Assembly: GCA_003243425.1 (NCBI GenBank)
Contig: QFQP01000001.1
Span: forward strand, 186,001-250,000
Origin: Archangium gephyra
GTDB lineage: Bacteria; Myxococcota; Myxococcia; Myxococcales; Myxococcaceae
DNA length: 64,000 nt
Reading direction: 5' to 3'
Below the pieces are notes generated by a model. It was not told the DNA's origin. It did no database searches and saw only the letters and a program-made list of their open reading frames with translations. Position 1 is the first letter of the stretch; each line of letters begins with the position of its first letter. Of this stretch, positions 55,880 to 64,000 are shown one piece after another. The position numbers and the translations under genes are program-made.

Positions 55880-56256
55880 GGTTGTTCGACCGACAACACT
55901 TTGATGCGCCACTGCTTGCCGCGCTCGTTCCAGGTGAAGACGTCGTTCACACGCAACCCCAGCAACGAACAGCCCATGGGCGTGAGCACCGACAGGTTCT
56001 CTTCGAGGTTCGCGTCTTCGGGGAGCACCAGCACCACCTCGCGCGTCTTGCCGCTCTCCTGCGTCTCGAAGGTCACGCGTGAGCCAAGTGTGACGACACC
56101 CGGGAGCGGCCCCGTGTCGTCGACGATGCGCGCACGAGCGAGTTCGTTCTCCAGCCGCTCCAGCAGCAACGCTTTCGCGTCATCGCTGGCAGCTTGCTCA
56201 ACGAGCTTGTTGAGCAGGTCGAGGTCGGCCTTCCTGAGCGTGATGTCTGGCTGCAT
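55876..56256 (-). CDS. rnk: Rnk / GreA-GreB-like RNA polymerase-binding regulator
   Basis: A 126-residue protein with a short N-terminal coiled coil and a C-terminal FKBP-like Gre domain, the layout of Rnk (regulator of nucleoside diphosphate kinase). VVTLGSRVTFETQESGKTREVVLVLPEDAN and LSVLTPMGCSLLGLRVND match the family's conserved VxMNSRVxF and LSVxAPVGxALLGLxxGD stretches. Start ATG 56256 (MQPDITLRKADLD) is preferred to one 12 codons upstream. In E. coli, Rnk binds RNA polymerase and competes with Gre factors and DksA. Confidence 0.88.
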   Translation of the reverse strand: MQPDITLRKADLDLLNKLVEQAASDDAKALLLERLENELARARIVDDTGPLPGVVTLGSRVTFETQESGKTREVVLVLPEDANLEENLSVLTPMGCSLLGLRVNDVFTWNERGKQWRIKVLSVEQP

Positions 56257-56307
56257 GGTCGCCCTCGTAAGGACGACTGCCCCGCGTGCCATCTGTGCCG
56301 TTTCAAC

Positions 56308-56685
56308 TCAGCAACTGCTGTCGCCGGTCGTGCAGCAGTACGACTCGCAGCTCGTGGGCCGGTCGGCGAACCCCGAGCAACTCTGCGTCTTCTGATCAGC
56401 GATGCACTGATCATGCTTCTTCGCGGAGTACGTCGAGGTCCCACCGCTGCACGCGTTCGCGCTGGTGACCGTCTCGCACTTCTTCGTCTCTGCGGTCTCG
56501 CAGCTGGTCTCGTCCTCGTAGTTCACGCTGACCGACAGCCCGCCCAGCTGCACGCACGCGAAGAGCCGTTCGCAGTACGACCTCCGCTCCGTCACGCAGC
56601 GTGTGTAGGCGGGGTCTTCGGGCGGTTCACAAGCCGACAACAGAGCGATGGACGTCAGCACCAGCGGGGCGAGCATGCGGTTCAT
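56308..56685 (-). CDS. Small Cys-rich lipoprotein
   Basis: A 125-residue protein from ATG 56685 with a lipoprotein signal (MNRMLAPLVLTSIALLSACEPP; lipobox LSAC). The mature chain has 14 more Cys, well spread (RCVTERRSYCERLFACV..., SCETAETKKCETV, SCESYCCTTGDSSC), suggesting a heavily disulfide-bonded surface domain. Myxobacteria carry many such Cys-rich lipoproteins; no function is known to me. It stands apart from rnk and purF, which flank it on the same strand. Confidence 0.8.
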   Translation of the reverse strand: MNRMLAPLVLTSIALLSACEPPEDPAYTRCVTERRSYCERLFACVQLGGLSVSVNYEDETSCETAETKKCETVTSANACSGGTSTYSAKKHDQCIADQKTQSCSGFADRPTSCESYCCTTGDSSC

Positions 56686-56834
56686 GGGTGCTCGCGTCCT
56701 GAGCAACAGTGATGCCGCGCGCCCAAAGGGTCACATTCAGGAAAGTGAAGTGTGCCGGCACGCCTCACCGTGCAGAACCGCCTCGCCACACGCCGCTGTC
56801 CGTCACGTTCGGGTCCAGCAGCCACGCGGAGCGC

Positions 56835-58190
<1,356 letters not shown>

Positions 58191-58314
58191 GCGGGGCCTC
58201 GTATCGAAAGTGCTCGCACCTGTCGTGCGGTGTTGGTCGATCAGGTGGGACCGTGTAGGTAGGGTTCGTTTTCAAGCGCCAGTAAAGCCACGAGACGAAG
58301 AAAGCCTGCACACG

Positions 58315-58833
58315 GTGTCGACGAACGGGGTCCACAGCAGCGAACGGGTTTCGACCCTGTACCGAAAATTCGGTACGGCGATCTTCTCGCGCTGTCGCCG
58401 TCTGCTGAAAGACGACGCCCTCGCCGAAGACGCTACGCAGGAGGTCTTTGTGCGCGTGCTCAAACACATCGAAAGCGCTCCGGATGACGCGACGGCGTTG
58501 GCGTGGATCTACCGGATCTCCACGAACTACTGCCTGAACCAGATTCGTGACCGGTCGCGGCAGGCCGAGCCCACCGCCCCGGACGAGATGCCCGAGACCG
58601 ACGGCGGCGTCGGCAGCCCCGAGCTCGGCATGGTCGACCGTGACACCGCGCTGCGCATCATTCGCCGCGCGCCCGAGAAGCTGCAGGACGTGGCCGTCCT
58701 CTATTACGTCGACGGGCTCGAGCAGGAGCAGGTCGCGAAGACGCTCGGTATCTCGCGTCGCACCGTCATCAACCGCCTCCAGGAATTCGTGGAGCGCTCT
58801 CGCAAGTTCATCAATCGGGATGGTGTCGCATGA
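58315..58833 (+). CDS. ECF-type RNA polymerase sigma factor
   Basis: A 172-residue sigma-70-family protein from GTG 58315 (MSTNGVHSSERVSTLYRKFG). A longer frame from 58171 would overlap purF and is rejected. Region 2 is FSRCRRLLKDDALAEDATQEVFVRVLKHIE...AWIYRISTNYCLNQIRDRSR; region 4 is LQDVAVLYYVDGLEQEQVAKTLGISRRTVINRLQEF. Both DNA- and core-binding parts are intact. The stop overlaps the anti-sigma start (ATGA). Likely released by the anti-sigma factor upon an envelope signal and probably autoregulated; no clear ECF promoter was found in 58191-58314. Confidence 0.9.
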   Translation: MSTNGVHSSERVSTLYRKFGTAIFSRCRRLLKDDALAEDATQEVFVRVLKHIESAPDDATALAWIYRISTNYCLNQIRDRSRQAEPTAPDEMPETDGGVGSPELGMVDRDTALRIIRRAPEKLQDVAVLYYVDGLEQEQVAKTLGISRRTVINRLQEFVERSRKFINRDGVA

Positions 58834-59576
58834 ACGCCCGTGGGCATCTCTCCAGCGAGACCATCGACCTGCTGCTGCTCTCGGCGCTGTCGGCCGACGA
58901 CGCCAACGCCGCCAGGCACCACCTCGACGGCTGCGGCGAGTGCAAGCAGCGCTGGCAGGAGCTGAACGAAGACAAGCAGCGCTTCGAGCAGTTCGTGTTC
59001 GCGCGCACGCTGCCCAAGGTCGAGGCCCGGGTCGCCGCTGAGCGCCAGGGCTTCTTCGAGCGCTTCAAGCTCAAGTTCCTCATTCCGGTGGTCGGTGTCG
59101 CGGCGGCGCTCGGCGTGGTCGCGGTCTCCGGCCCGGGCACGCAGACCGAAGACGACCTCTACGTCGGCATCAAGGGGCAGCCCACGCTCGAGGTGTACGC
59201 GCAGCGCGGCAACGGTGGCGCGTTCGCCGTGGGTGGCGATACGCCGCTGCAGCCCAACGACAAGATCCGCTTCGTGGTGAACCCCGCGGGCAGCAAGTAC
59301 GTGATGGTCGCCTCGCACGACGGCGCCGGCGTGTTCTCGGTCTACGCGCCGTTCAACGCGAACTCGAGCCAGCCGGTCGAAGCGAAGACCAAGCTCGAAC
59401 TCCCGGGCGCGGTCGAGCTCGACGACACCCTGGGCACCGAGCGCGTGGTCGCGGTGTTCTCCGATGAACCTCTGACGGCTGCGCAGGTCGAAGCGGCCCT
59501 GAAGTCCGACGCGAAGAACCCTTCGCTCAAGGGGGCGCGATTCGTCGCGCGTGAGTTTCGTAAGGTCGCACCGTGA
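58830..59576 (+). CDS. Membrane anti-sigma factor with ZAS-type zinc motif
   Basis: A 248-residue protein. The N-terminus has H-x3-C-x2-C (His31, Cys35, Cys38; HHLDGCGEC), the zinc-binding anti-sigma (ZAS) signature, in a helical region that would hold the sigma factor. One membrane segment (FLIPVVGVAAALGVVAVSG, about 83-102) places the rest outside the cytoplasm. The external part (LYVGIKGQPTLEVYAQRGNGG...LQPNDKIRFVVNPAGSKYVMVASHDGAG) resembles DUF4384-type sensory domains. It overlaps both neighbours by four bases, so the three genes are translated as a unit. Confidence 0.88.
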   Translation: MNARGHLSSETIDLLLLSALSADDANAARHHLDGCGECKQRWQELNEDKQRFEQFVFARTLPKVEARVAAERQGFFERFKLKFLIPVVGVAAALGVVAVSGPGTQTEDDLYVGIKGQPTLEVYAQRGNGGAFAVGGDTPLQPNDKIRFVVNPAGSKYVMVASHDGAGVFSVYAPFNANSSQPVEAKTKLELPGAVELDDTLGTERVVAVFSDEPLTAAQVEAALKSDAKNPSLKGARFVAREFRKVAP

Positions 59577-61174
59577 ACCACGTGAAGCGAGTGGCGCAGC
59601 TGGCGTTCCTGCTCCTCGCGACGCTGGCCTCCGCTGAGACCCGCCGCATCGCCATCATCGTCGGCAACAACGCCGGCACCGGTGAGATGCCGCCGCTGCG
59701 CTACGCCGAGAGCGACGCCGGGAAGATGGCGCGCGTGCTCGTCGAGCTGGGTGACGTGCAGGCCGACGACGTGATGCTGCTGCAGGGGCAGCGCGTCGGC
59801 AGCGTCGAGCGGGCGATTGGTGAAGCGCGCGATCGCGTCAGTCACTTCCGCAAGTCGCCCGACGTGCGCACCGTCGTGTACTTCTATTTTTCCGGCCACT
59901 CCGACGGTGAGTCGATCGAGCTGGGCAACGAGAAGCTCGCCTACGCGCGGTTGAAGGCGCTGCTCGCGGGCACCGGTGCCGACGTGCGCCTGGTGGTGGT
60001 CGACGCGTGCCGCAGCGGCGCCGGTCTTCGTGAGAAGGGCGGGAAACCCGTCGACAGCTTCACCATTCGCCTTGCTGACACGCTGCAGGCCACGGGTGAA
60101 GCGTTCATCACCTCCAGCGCGGCCGATGAGTCGTCGCTCGAGTCGAGCGAGGTGATGGGCAGCTACTTCACCCACAACTTCATCTCCGGGCTCCGCGGCG
60201 CGGCCGACGCATCCGGCGACAAGCTGGTGACGCTCTCGGAGGCGTACAAATACGCGTACGACCGCACCGTGAGCTCCACGGCGATGCTGGCCGTGGGCGC
60301 GCAGCACCCCAACTACGACTTCAAGTTGTCGGGGCAGGGTGAGCTGGTGCTCGCCACGTTGCTCAAGCCGTCCGCGGTGCTGGTGCTGCCCGAAGCCGAC
60401 CGCACGCTGGTGACCGACCTGTCGCGAGATCAGGTCATCGTCGAGACGCTTGGCGGCGCGAGGGAAGTGGCGCTGGCTCCGGGGGCGTACGGCGTTCGCG
60501 TGTTCAAGGGCGGGCAGGGCTACGGCGGCCGGGTGACGCTCCGTGACGGCGCGCGTCAGGTCGTGCAGTTGAGCACGCTCTCGCCGATTCACTCGTCGGT
60601 GATGGTGGCGCAGAAGGGTGGCCCGCTGGTCGCGAAGACCATCGACACCGCGCGCCCGTCAGACGTCGGGTTGGGCGTCAGCTTCGGTGGCACCGGCGGC
60701 ATCCTGTCGATGCGTGGCGCGGGGCCGAAGTGGCAGGTGCGCCTCGACATCGAGCCGCTGACCTCCACGTTCTTGAACTTCGCCGGTGGCCGCCTCGCGG
60801 GGCAGTTTCACCTGCTCGCGCTCGGTGAATGGACCTCTGATGCGCGGCCGATGGCGGCGAACGAAGCCGGCGGTCAGGTGCGCATCGGCTACCGCGTGGC
60901 CGCCGAGGTGTGGCGGTTTCAGTTCGGCCTTGGCGTGGAGATCGGTCCCGGACTGCTGCGTCAGCTGTACGACCAGCAGCAGACGGCGTTCATCCTGACC
61001 ATGGCTCCGCGGGTGCAGTTGAAGTTCAAGTTGAACCGGGCGCTGGCGATCATCGCGAGCGGCGACTTCACGTTCACCGGTCTCGATTACGACGCTGATG
61101 GCGACGGCATCGCCCCGGAGTGGACGTGGTTTGCGTACCCGTCGGCGAATGCCGGGTTGATGGTCAGCTTTTGA
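59573..61174 (+). CDS. Exported caspase-like (C14) protease fused to an outer-membrane barrel
   Basis: A 533-residue protein from GTG 59573, whose GTGA overlaps the anti-sigma stop. A signal peptide (VAQLAFLLLATLASA) is followed by a caspase-like p20 domain (about 22-270). It has the RIAIIVGNNAG start, the catalytic His109 in FYFSGHSDGES and the catalytic Cys146 in LVVVDACRSGAG. A PEGA-like segment (PGAYGVRVFKG) follows at about 300-320. The last 170 residues are amphipathic strands ending in Phe (NAGLMVSF), as in outer-membrane barrels. The protease would therefore face the periplasm or the cell surface. Target unknown. Confidence 0.88.
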   Translation: MNHVKRVAQLAFLLLATLASAETRRIAIIVGNNAGTGEMPPLRYAESDAGKMARVLVELGDVQADDVMLLQGQRVGSVERAIGEARDRVSHFRKSPDVRTVVYFYFSGHSDGESIELGNEKLAYARLKALLAGTGADVRLVVVDACRSGAGLREKGGKPVDSFTIRLADTLQATGEAFITSSAADESSLESSEVMGSYFTHNFISGLRGAADASGDKLVTLSEAYKYAYDRTVSSTAMLAVGAQHPNYDFKLSGQGELVLATLLKPSAVLVLPEADRTLVTDLSRDQVIVETLGGAREVALAPGAYGVRVFKGGQGYGGRVTLRDGARQVVQLSTLSPIHSSVMVAQKGGPLVAKTIDTARPSDVGLGVSFGGTGGILSMRGAGPKWQVRLDIEPLTSTFLNFAGGRLAGQFHLLALGEWTSDARPMAANEAGGQVRIGYRVAAEVWRFQFGLGVEIGPGLLRQLYDQQQTAFILTMAPRVQLKFKLNRALAIIASGDFTFTGLDYDADGDGIAPEWTWFAYPSANAGLMVSF

Positions 61175-61280
61175 AAACGCCTGAATGGAAACGGTCGGCT
61201 GAGTTCGCGGTCGTGTTGCGCTTCGCCAACGGTCCCTCCACCTCGCTCAGTTTGTCGCCAGGTCACGCACGCGTCGTGGA

Positions 61281-61340
61281 GGGTTCAGATGTCACTCTTC
61301 GTCGATACGGTGCGTAAATCGTCATCTGAACCCGACGAAG
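61281..61340. other. Structured intergenic element, possible H-type pseudoknot
   Basis: Two interlocking complementary pairs lie between the caspase gene and the AbiEi-like gene. The first is GGGTTCAGATG (61281-61291) with CATCTGAACCC (61323-61333), 11 bp perfect. The second is CTTCGTCG (61297-61304), inside the loop of the first, with CGACGAAG (61333-61340) just outside it. If both form at once the fold is an H-type pseudoknot. It may be a transcript-end structure or regulatory RNA; there is no T-tract. Confidence 0.55.
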
Positions 61341-61460
61341 GCTCATTCTGTGTCGTGCTGAGACGCCAGCGCGGTTCCAGCTCGAGCAACTGACCCCGCC
61401 AGCCCCGCCCACCCTTCAGGCGAGCCCGAACATGTCAGTGCTGCGTCGTATGAGCGCCGC

Positions 61461-62387
61461 ATGGACGGCGTGGCGGCGGCGATGCGGAAGCAGTTCGGCG
61501 TGATTTCGAGAGCGCAGGCGCTCTTGCTTGGGGCCTCAGACGGGTTCATTCGAACGCGACTGCGACGACATGAGTGGGTGCCGCTTCTCAACGGCGCATA
61601 TCGGTCGGCAGCGGTTCACGACGGCTGGTTTCAACGCGCGAGTGCAGCGTTGTTGCTGGCCGGGCCGGGCGCAGCGTTGTCGTATTCGAGCGCTGGCTAC
61701 GTCCTGTCACTCGAATCGCTGATGGACCGCGCACCGTTCCCCATCGAGATCTCCGTTCCTCCCGGCCGGCGGGTCCGCGTCGACGGCATCGTCGCGCATC
61801 ACCTTCGCGACCGCGTTCCTTCGTTCACGTCTCGTGGCCTTCGTGTCACCACGCTCGCTCGCACCTTCGTAGATCTGGCCAGTGTTCTCGACGAAGAGCG
61901 TCTCGAATTCGCGCTCGACTCTGCGTACGTGCGTTGCAAACGACTCGGTGACTGGCTCGACAGCTACCTCGCCACGCTCGAACCGCGCGGTCACCCGGGC
62001 ATCGCAACGCTCTCGAAACTCGTTCGACTTCGCCGTGACGGCTCCACCGAATCAGCGCTCGAAGTGAAGACCTGGCGAGCGCTTCGACGGTTCGGCCTCG
62101 ACGATTCACGTCGTCAGTTCGTGATCAAAGACCTCAACGAGCGCGCCGTGATTCGCGCCGACTTCGCGTGGCCCCAACATCGAATCGCGCTGCACACCGA
62201 CAGCACCATCTGGCACTCCCAGCAGGAACGCATGACCCGCGACGCGGAGCAGCGCAACACGCTCCAGGCGCTCGGCTGGTTCTCGATGGTCATCACCCAC
62301 TCACTGCTGAAGACCGACGACTGGCTCGAGTTCCTGAAAACTCAGCTCATTCAGCGGCGTCCGCAGCTGCCGCTCCCATTCCACTGA
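61461..62387 (+). CDS. AbiEi-antitoxin-like / DUF559-like protein
   Basis: A 308-residue protein. Its N-terminus (MRKQFGVISRAQALLLGASDGFIRTRLRRHEWVPLLNGAYRS) matches the winged-helix domain of type IV AbiEi antitoxins. The middle (GPGAALSYSSAGYVLSLE...VPPGRRVRVDGIVAHHLRD...GLRVTTLARTFVDLAS) and the C-terminal STESALEVKTWRALRRFGL...RADFAWPQHRIALHTDSTIWHS follow a common, mainly actinobacterial, architecture ending in a PD-(D/E)XK-like nuclease fold. In that group the core strand is usually E-x-DG; here it is HTDS, so nuclease activity is doubtful. There is no AbiEii toxin beside it. It overlaps the convergent RluA-family gene by 41 bases. Confidence 0.78.
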   Translation: MDGVAAAMRKQFGVISRAQALLLGASDGFIRTRLRRHEWVPLLNGAYRSAAVHDGWFQRASAALLLAGPGAALSYSSAGYVLSLESLMDRAPFPIEISVPPGRRVRVDGIVAHHLRDRVPSFTSRGLRVTTLARTFVDLASVLDEERLEFALDSAYVRCKRLGDWLDSYLATLEPRGHPGIATLSKLVRLRRDGSTESALEVKTWRALRRFGLDDSRRQFVIKDLNERAVIRADFAWPQHRIALHTDSTIWHSQQERMTRDAEQRNTLQALGWFSMVITHSLLKTDDWLEFLKTQLIQRRPQLPLPFH

Positions 62388-63420
62388 CGGGCTTTCCGTC
62401 GATGAAGTCGCGCAGGTCCTTCGCCAGCGGCGCCTCGAACTTGACGCGCTCGCGCGTCGTCGGGTGCGGCAACTCGAGCGTGGCTGCGTGCAGCGCCTGA
62501 CGAGGCAGTCGCAACTTCACCCACGCCTCGGGCTCCAATTGCTTCTTGCTGAAGCGGTCGAAGTAGCCCGGGTCGGGCCCGTACATCTTGTCGCCCACGA
62601 GCGGAAAGCCGACGTGCTGGGCGTGAATGCGAATCTGGTGCTGGCGCCCGGTCTCCGGCAGGCACCGCAGCACCGCGAACTTCGCGCCGTCGCGCTCGAA
62701 GCGTTTCTGCACCACGAATCTGGTGCGCGCCGAACGCCCTGACTCATCAATCCGCACGGCGATTCTGATCAGCTCGGTGCCTTCGGCGATCGGCGCATCG
62801 ACCACGAACTCGTCGTGTTCCGGCCAGCCCTCGACCACCGCGACGTATTCCTTGTTCACCTTGCCGTCGTGAAACGCCTTCATCAGCCGCTGACAGGCCT
62901 CGAGCGTGCGCCCGCACACCACGAGGCCCGAGGTCTCACGGTCCAGCCGATGCGCAGGGTCGGCGCGAAAGCCCTCGCCGTACTTCTTCTTCACCTGCTC
63001 GACGAGCGTGTTGTGGTGGTACCGCGCGGTCGGGTGAATCGGCAGGCCCGGCGGCTTGTCGAGCACCAGCAGCGCGTCGTCCATGAACACCTGGGTGAGC
63101 GCGTCCATGTGCGGCACCGTCGGCTCTTCACGAACGCGCCGCCGCACCTCGAACGTCAGCCCCGGCCACACCGGCGTCGAGGGCTTCAACTTGCGCTCGT
63201 ACACCACGTCGTTCTCGATGATCTCCTGCACCCGAGTGCGCGACGCGCGGCGGATCTTCTCGCAGAGATACTTGTCGAGCCGCCACCCCGCGTAGTTCGG
63301 CTCCACGGTGTAGCGGAGCCGCACGATGCCCGCTTCGTCGGGCCGCAGCTGGTCGAGCTCGTCTTCGGGGCGTGCCACGCCACCGCCGCTTCTCACGAAT
63401 TCGCATTCCACGTCGACCAT
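62347..63420 (-). CDS. RluA-family pseudouridine synthase with S4 domain
   Basis: A 357-residue protein. After about 35 variable residues comes an S4-type RNA-binding domain (GWRLDKYLCEKIRRASRTRVQEII). The catalytic domain has the RluA signature HRLDRETSG with Asp160. LLVLDKPPGLPIHPTARYHHNTLV, GKVNKEYVAVVEG and GRQHQIRIHAQHVGFPLVGDKMYG are the expected flanking motifs. RluA/C/D-type enzymes modify rRNA or tRNA uridines; the exact target cannot be told. The stop is inside the 3' end of the convergent AbiEi-like gene. Confidence 0.9.
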   Translation of the reverse strand: MVDVECEFVRSGGGVARPEDELDQLRPDEAGIVRLRYTVEPNYAGWRLDKYLCEKIRRASRTRVQEIIENDVVYERKLKPSTPVWPGLTFEVRRRVREEPTVPHMDALTQVFMDDALLVLDKPPGLPIHPTARYHHNTLVEQVKKKYGEGFRADPAHRLDRETSGLVVCGRTLEACQRLMKAFHDGKVNKEYVAVVEGWPEHDEFVVDAPIAEGTELIRIAVRIDESGRSARTRFVVQKRFERDGAKFAVLRCLPETGRQHQIRIHAQHVGFPLVGDKMYGPDPGYFDRFSKKQLEPEAWVKLRLPRQALHAATLELPHPTTRERVKFEAPLAKDLRDFIDGKPVSGMGAAAADAAE

Positions 63421-63458
63421 TCGACGCGCGCTTTCCGGCGGGTAAGGTGCACGGCGTG

Positions 63459-64000
63459 ATGCACTCCGTCCTCATGGCGTTGACGCTGGCTGCTGCGCCG
63501 AAGCTCGCGGTCGTCGAAGTCGACGCTCCCGACCTGATGATGGGCCTCGGCGCCCAGGTCACGCGCGCGCTCGTCACCGAAGCTCAGGCCCAGAAGTACG
63601 ACGTCGTCACCCCCGAGGCGCTGCGCGGCAAGCTCGACGCACGCCGCTACGAGTCGCTGCGAAAATGTGGCGGCAACACGGCGTGCGTCGCGCAGGAACT
63701 CACCGGTGTCGGCGTACGGCGCGCCGTCGTCGGCAAGCTCTCGCGCGACGAGAAGAACTACCTGCTCAAGCTGTGGCTCGTCGATGTCGACACGCTCGAC
63801 GTCATCGCCGACGTCGACCGCCCCATCCTCATCGCCGCGCGCCGATTTCAAAAAGACGTCGAGCAGGCCATTCCTCCGCTGCTTCGCGGCGAGCGTGAAG
63901 CGCGCGGCACACTCATCGTCGACTCGAACCTCGCCGACGCCCAGGTCACCTTGAACGGTGAGTTCATCGGCACCCCGCCGGTGAAGCTCTCGCTCAAGCC
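63459..64000 (+). CDS. PEGA-domain exported protein, N-terminal part (runs off the window end)
   Basis: A frame opening at ATG 63459 (or the GTG just before it, 63456) runs to the window end without a stop, giving about 180 residues. A short signal peptide (MHSVLMALTLAAA) is followed by LAVVEVDAPDLMMGLGAQVTRALVTEAQAQKYDVVTPEALRGKL and RKCGGNTACVAQELTGVGVRRAVVGKL, the layout of TolB/CsgG-like N-terminal domains in myxobacterial lipoproteins. The visible end, GTLIVDSNLADAQVTLNGEFIGTPPVKLSLK, is a PEGA domain. Divergent from the RluA-family gene. Confidence 0.8.
   Translation, partial: MHSVLMALTLAAAPKLAVVEVDAPDLMMGLGAQVTRALVTEAQAQKYDVVTPEALRGKLDARRYESLRKCGGNTACVAQELTGVGVRRAVVGKLSRDEKNYLLKLWLVDVDTLDVIADVDRPILIAARRFQKDVEQAIPPLLRGEREARGTLIVDSNLADAQVTLNGEFIGTPPVKLSLK

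Overview
The window is high-GC, densely coded bacterial DNA that looks like a member of the Myxococcota. The clues are eukaryote-type Ser/Thr kinases with multi-helix tails, an NtrC-type sigma-54 activator without a histidine kinase, a DnaJ-TPR protein with a DUF4388-like domain, lipoproteins with Asp/Ala-rich linkers after the lipobox, many secreted beta-propeller/Ig/BNR proteins, and a caspase-like protease fused to an outer-membrane barrel. No rRNA, tRNA, CRISPR array, prophage or insertion sequence was recognised. This taxonomic guess comes from gene content only.

Layout. 1-9 kb: secreted, lipoprotein and outer-membrane proteins, a PhyH-type oxygenase and an AtoE-like short-chain fatty acid transporter, then a 622-base stretch without a gene. 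9-12 kb: a 96-bp tandem repeat with hairpins in the leader of truB, a REC-EAL response regulator and queH. 12-22 kb: a minus-strand cluster of two tandem paralogous Ser/Thr kinases (one frameshifted), an NtrC-type regulator, a 3-hydroxyisobutyryl-CoA hydrolase and prpB-prpC-prpD. It joins valine breakdown to the methylcitrate cycle. 22-29 kb: small secreted or hypothetical proteins and a eukaryote-like (type 2) ileS. 29-33 kb: a visibly AT-richer two-gene insert, a subtilisin-like protease and a lipoprotein with HAF-like repeats. 33-36 kb: an SDR with a broken lysR, and an intact higA next to a truncated higB. 36-41 kb: a C15-peptidase-like protein, the GYF/DUF4388/DnaJ/TPR protein, yhbY and a ceramidase-like hydrolase. 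41.7-48.7 kb: one giant Ig/FN3/BNR surface-protein gene split by a TAG codon and a one-base deletion. 48.7-52.6 kb: menB, a UbiA prenyltransferase and a polytopic membrane protein in one operon. 52.7-58.2 kb: a secreted protein, a strong terminator, a GIDE-domain membrane protein split by TAG, rnk, a Cys-rich lipoprotein and purF. 58.3-61.2 kb: an ECF sigma factor, an anti-sigma factor and a caspase-barrel protein, translationally coupled. 61-64 kb: a possible pseudoknot, an AbiEi-like protein, an RluA-family synthase and a PEGA protein running off the end.

Several genes carry single-base lesions: kinase +1, lysR two -1, giant gene TAG and -1, GIDE gene TAG. This could be real decay or residual consensus errors, and the reads would decide. 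The most interesting unit is the sigma / anti-sigma / caspase-barrel operon. Next are the kinase-NtrC-methylcitrate cluster, the split GIDE protein, and the structured non-coding DNA at about 9.1 and 61.3 kb.
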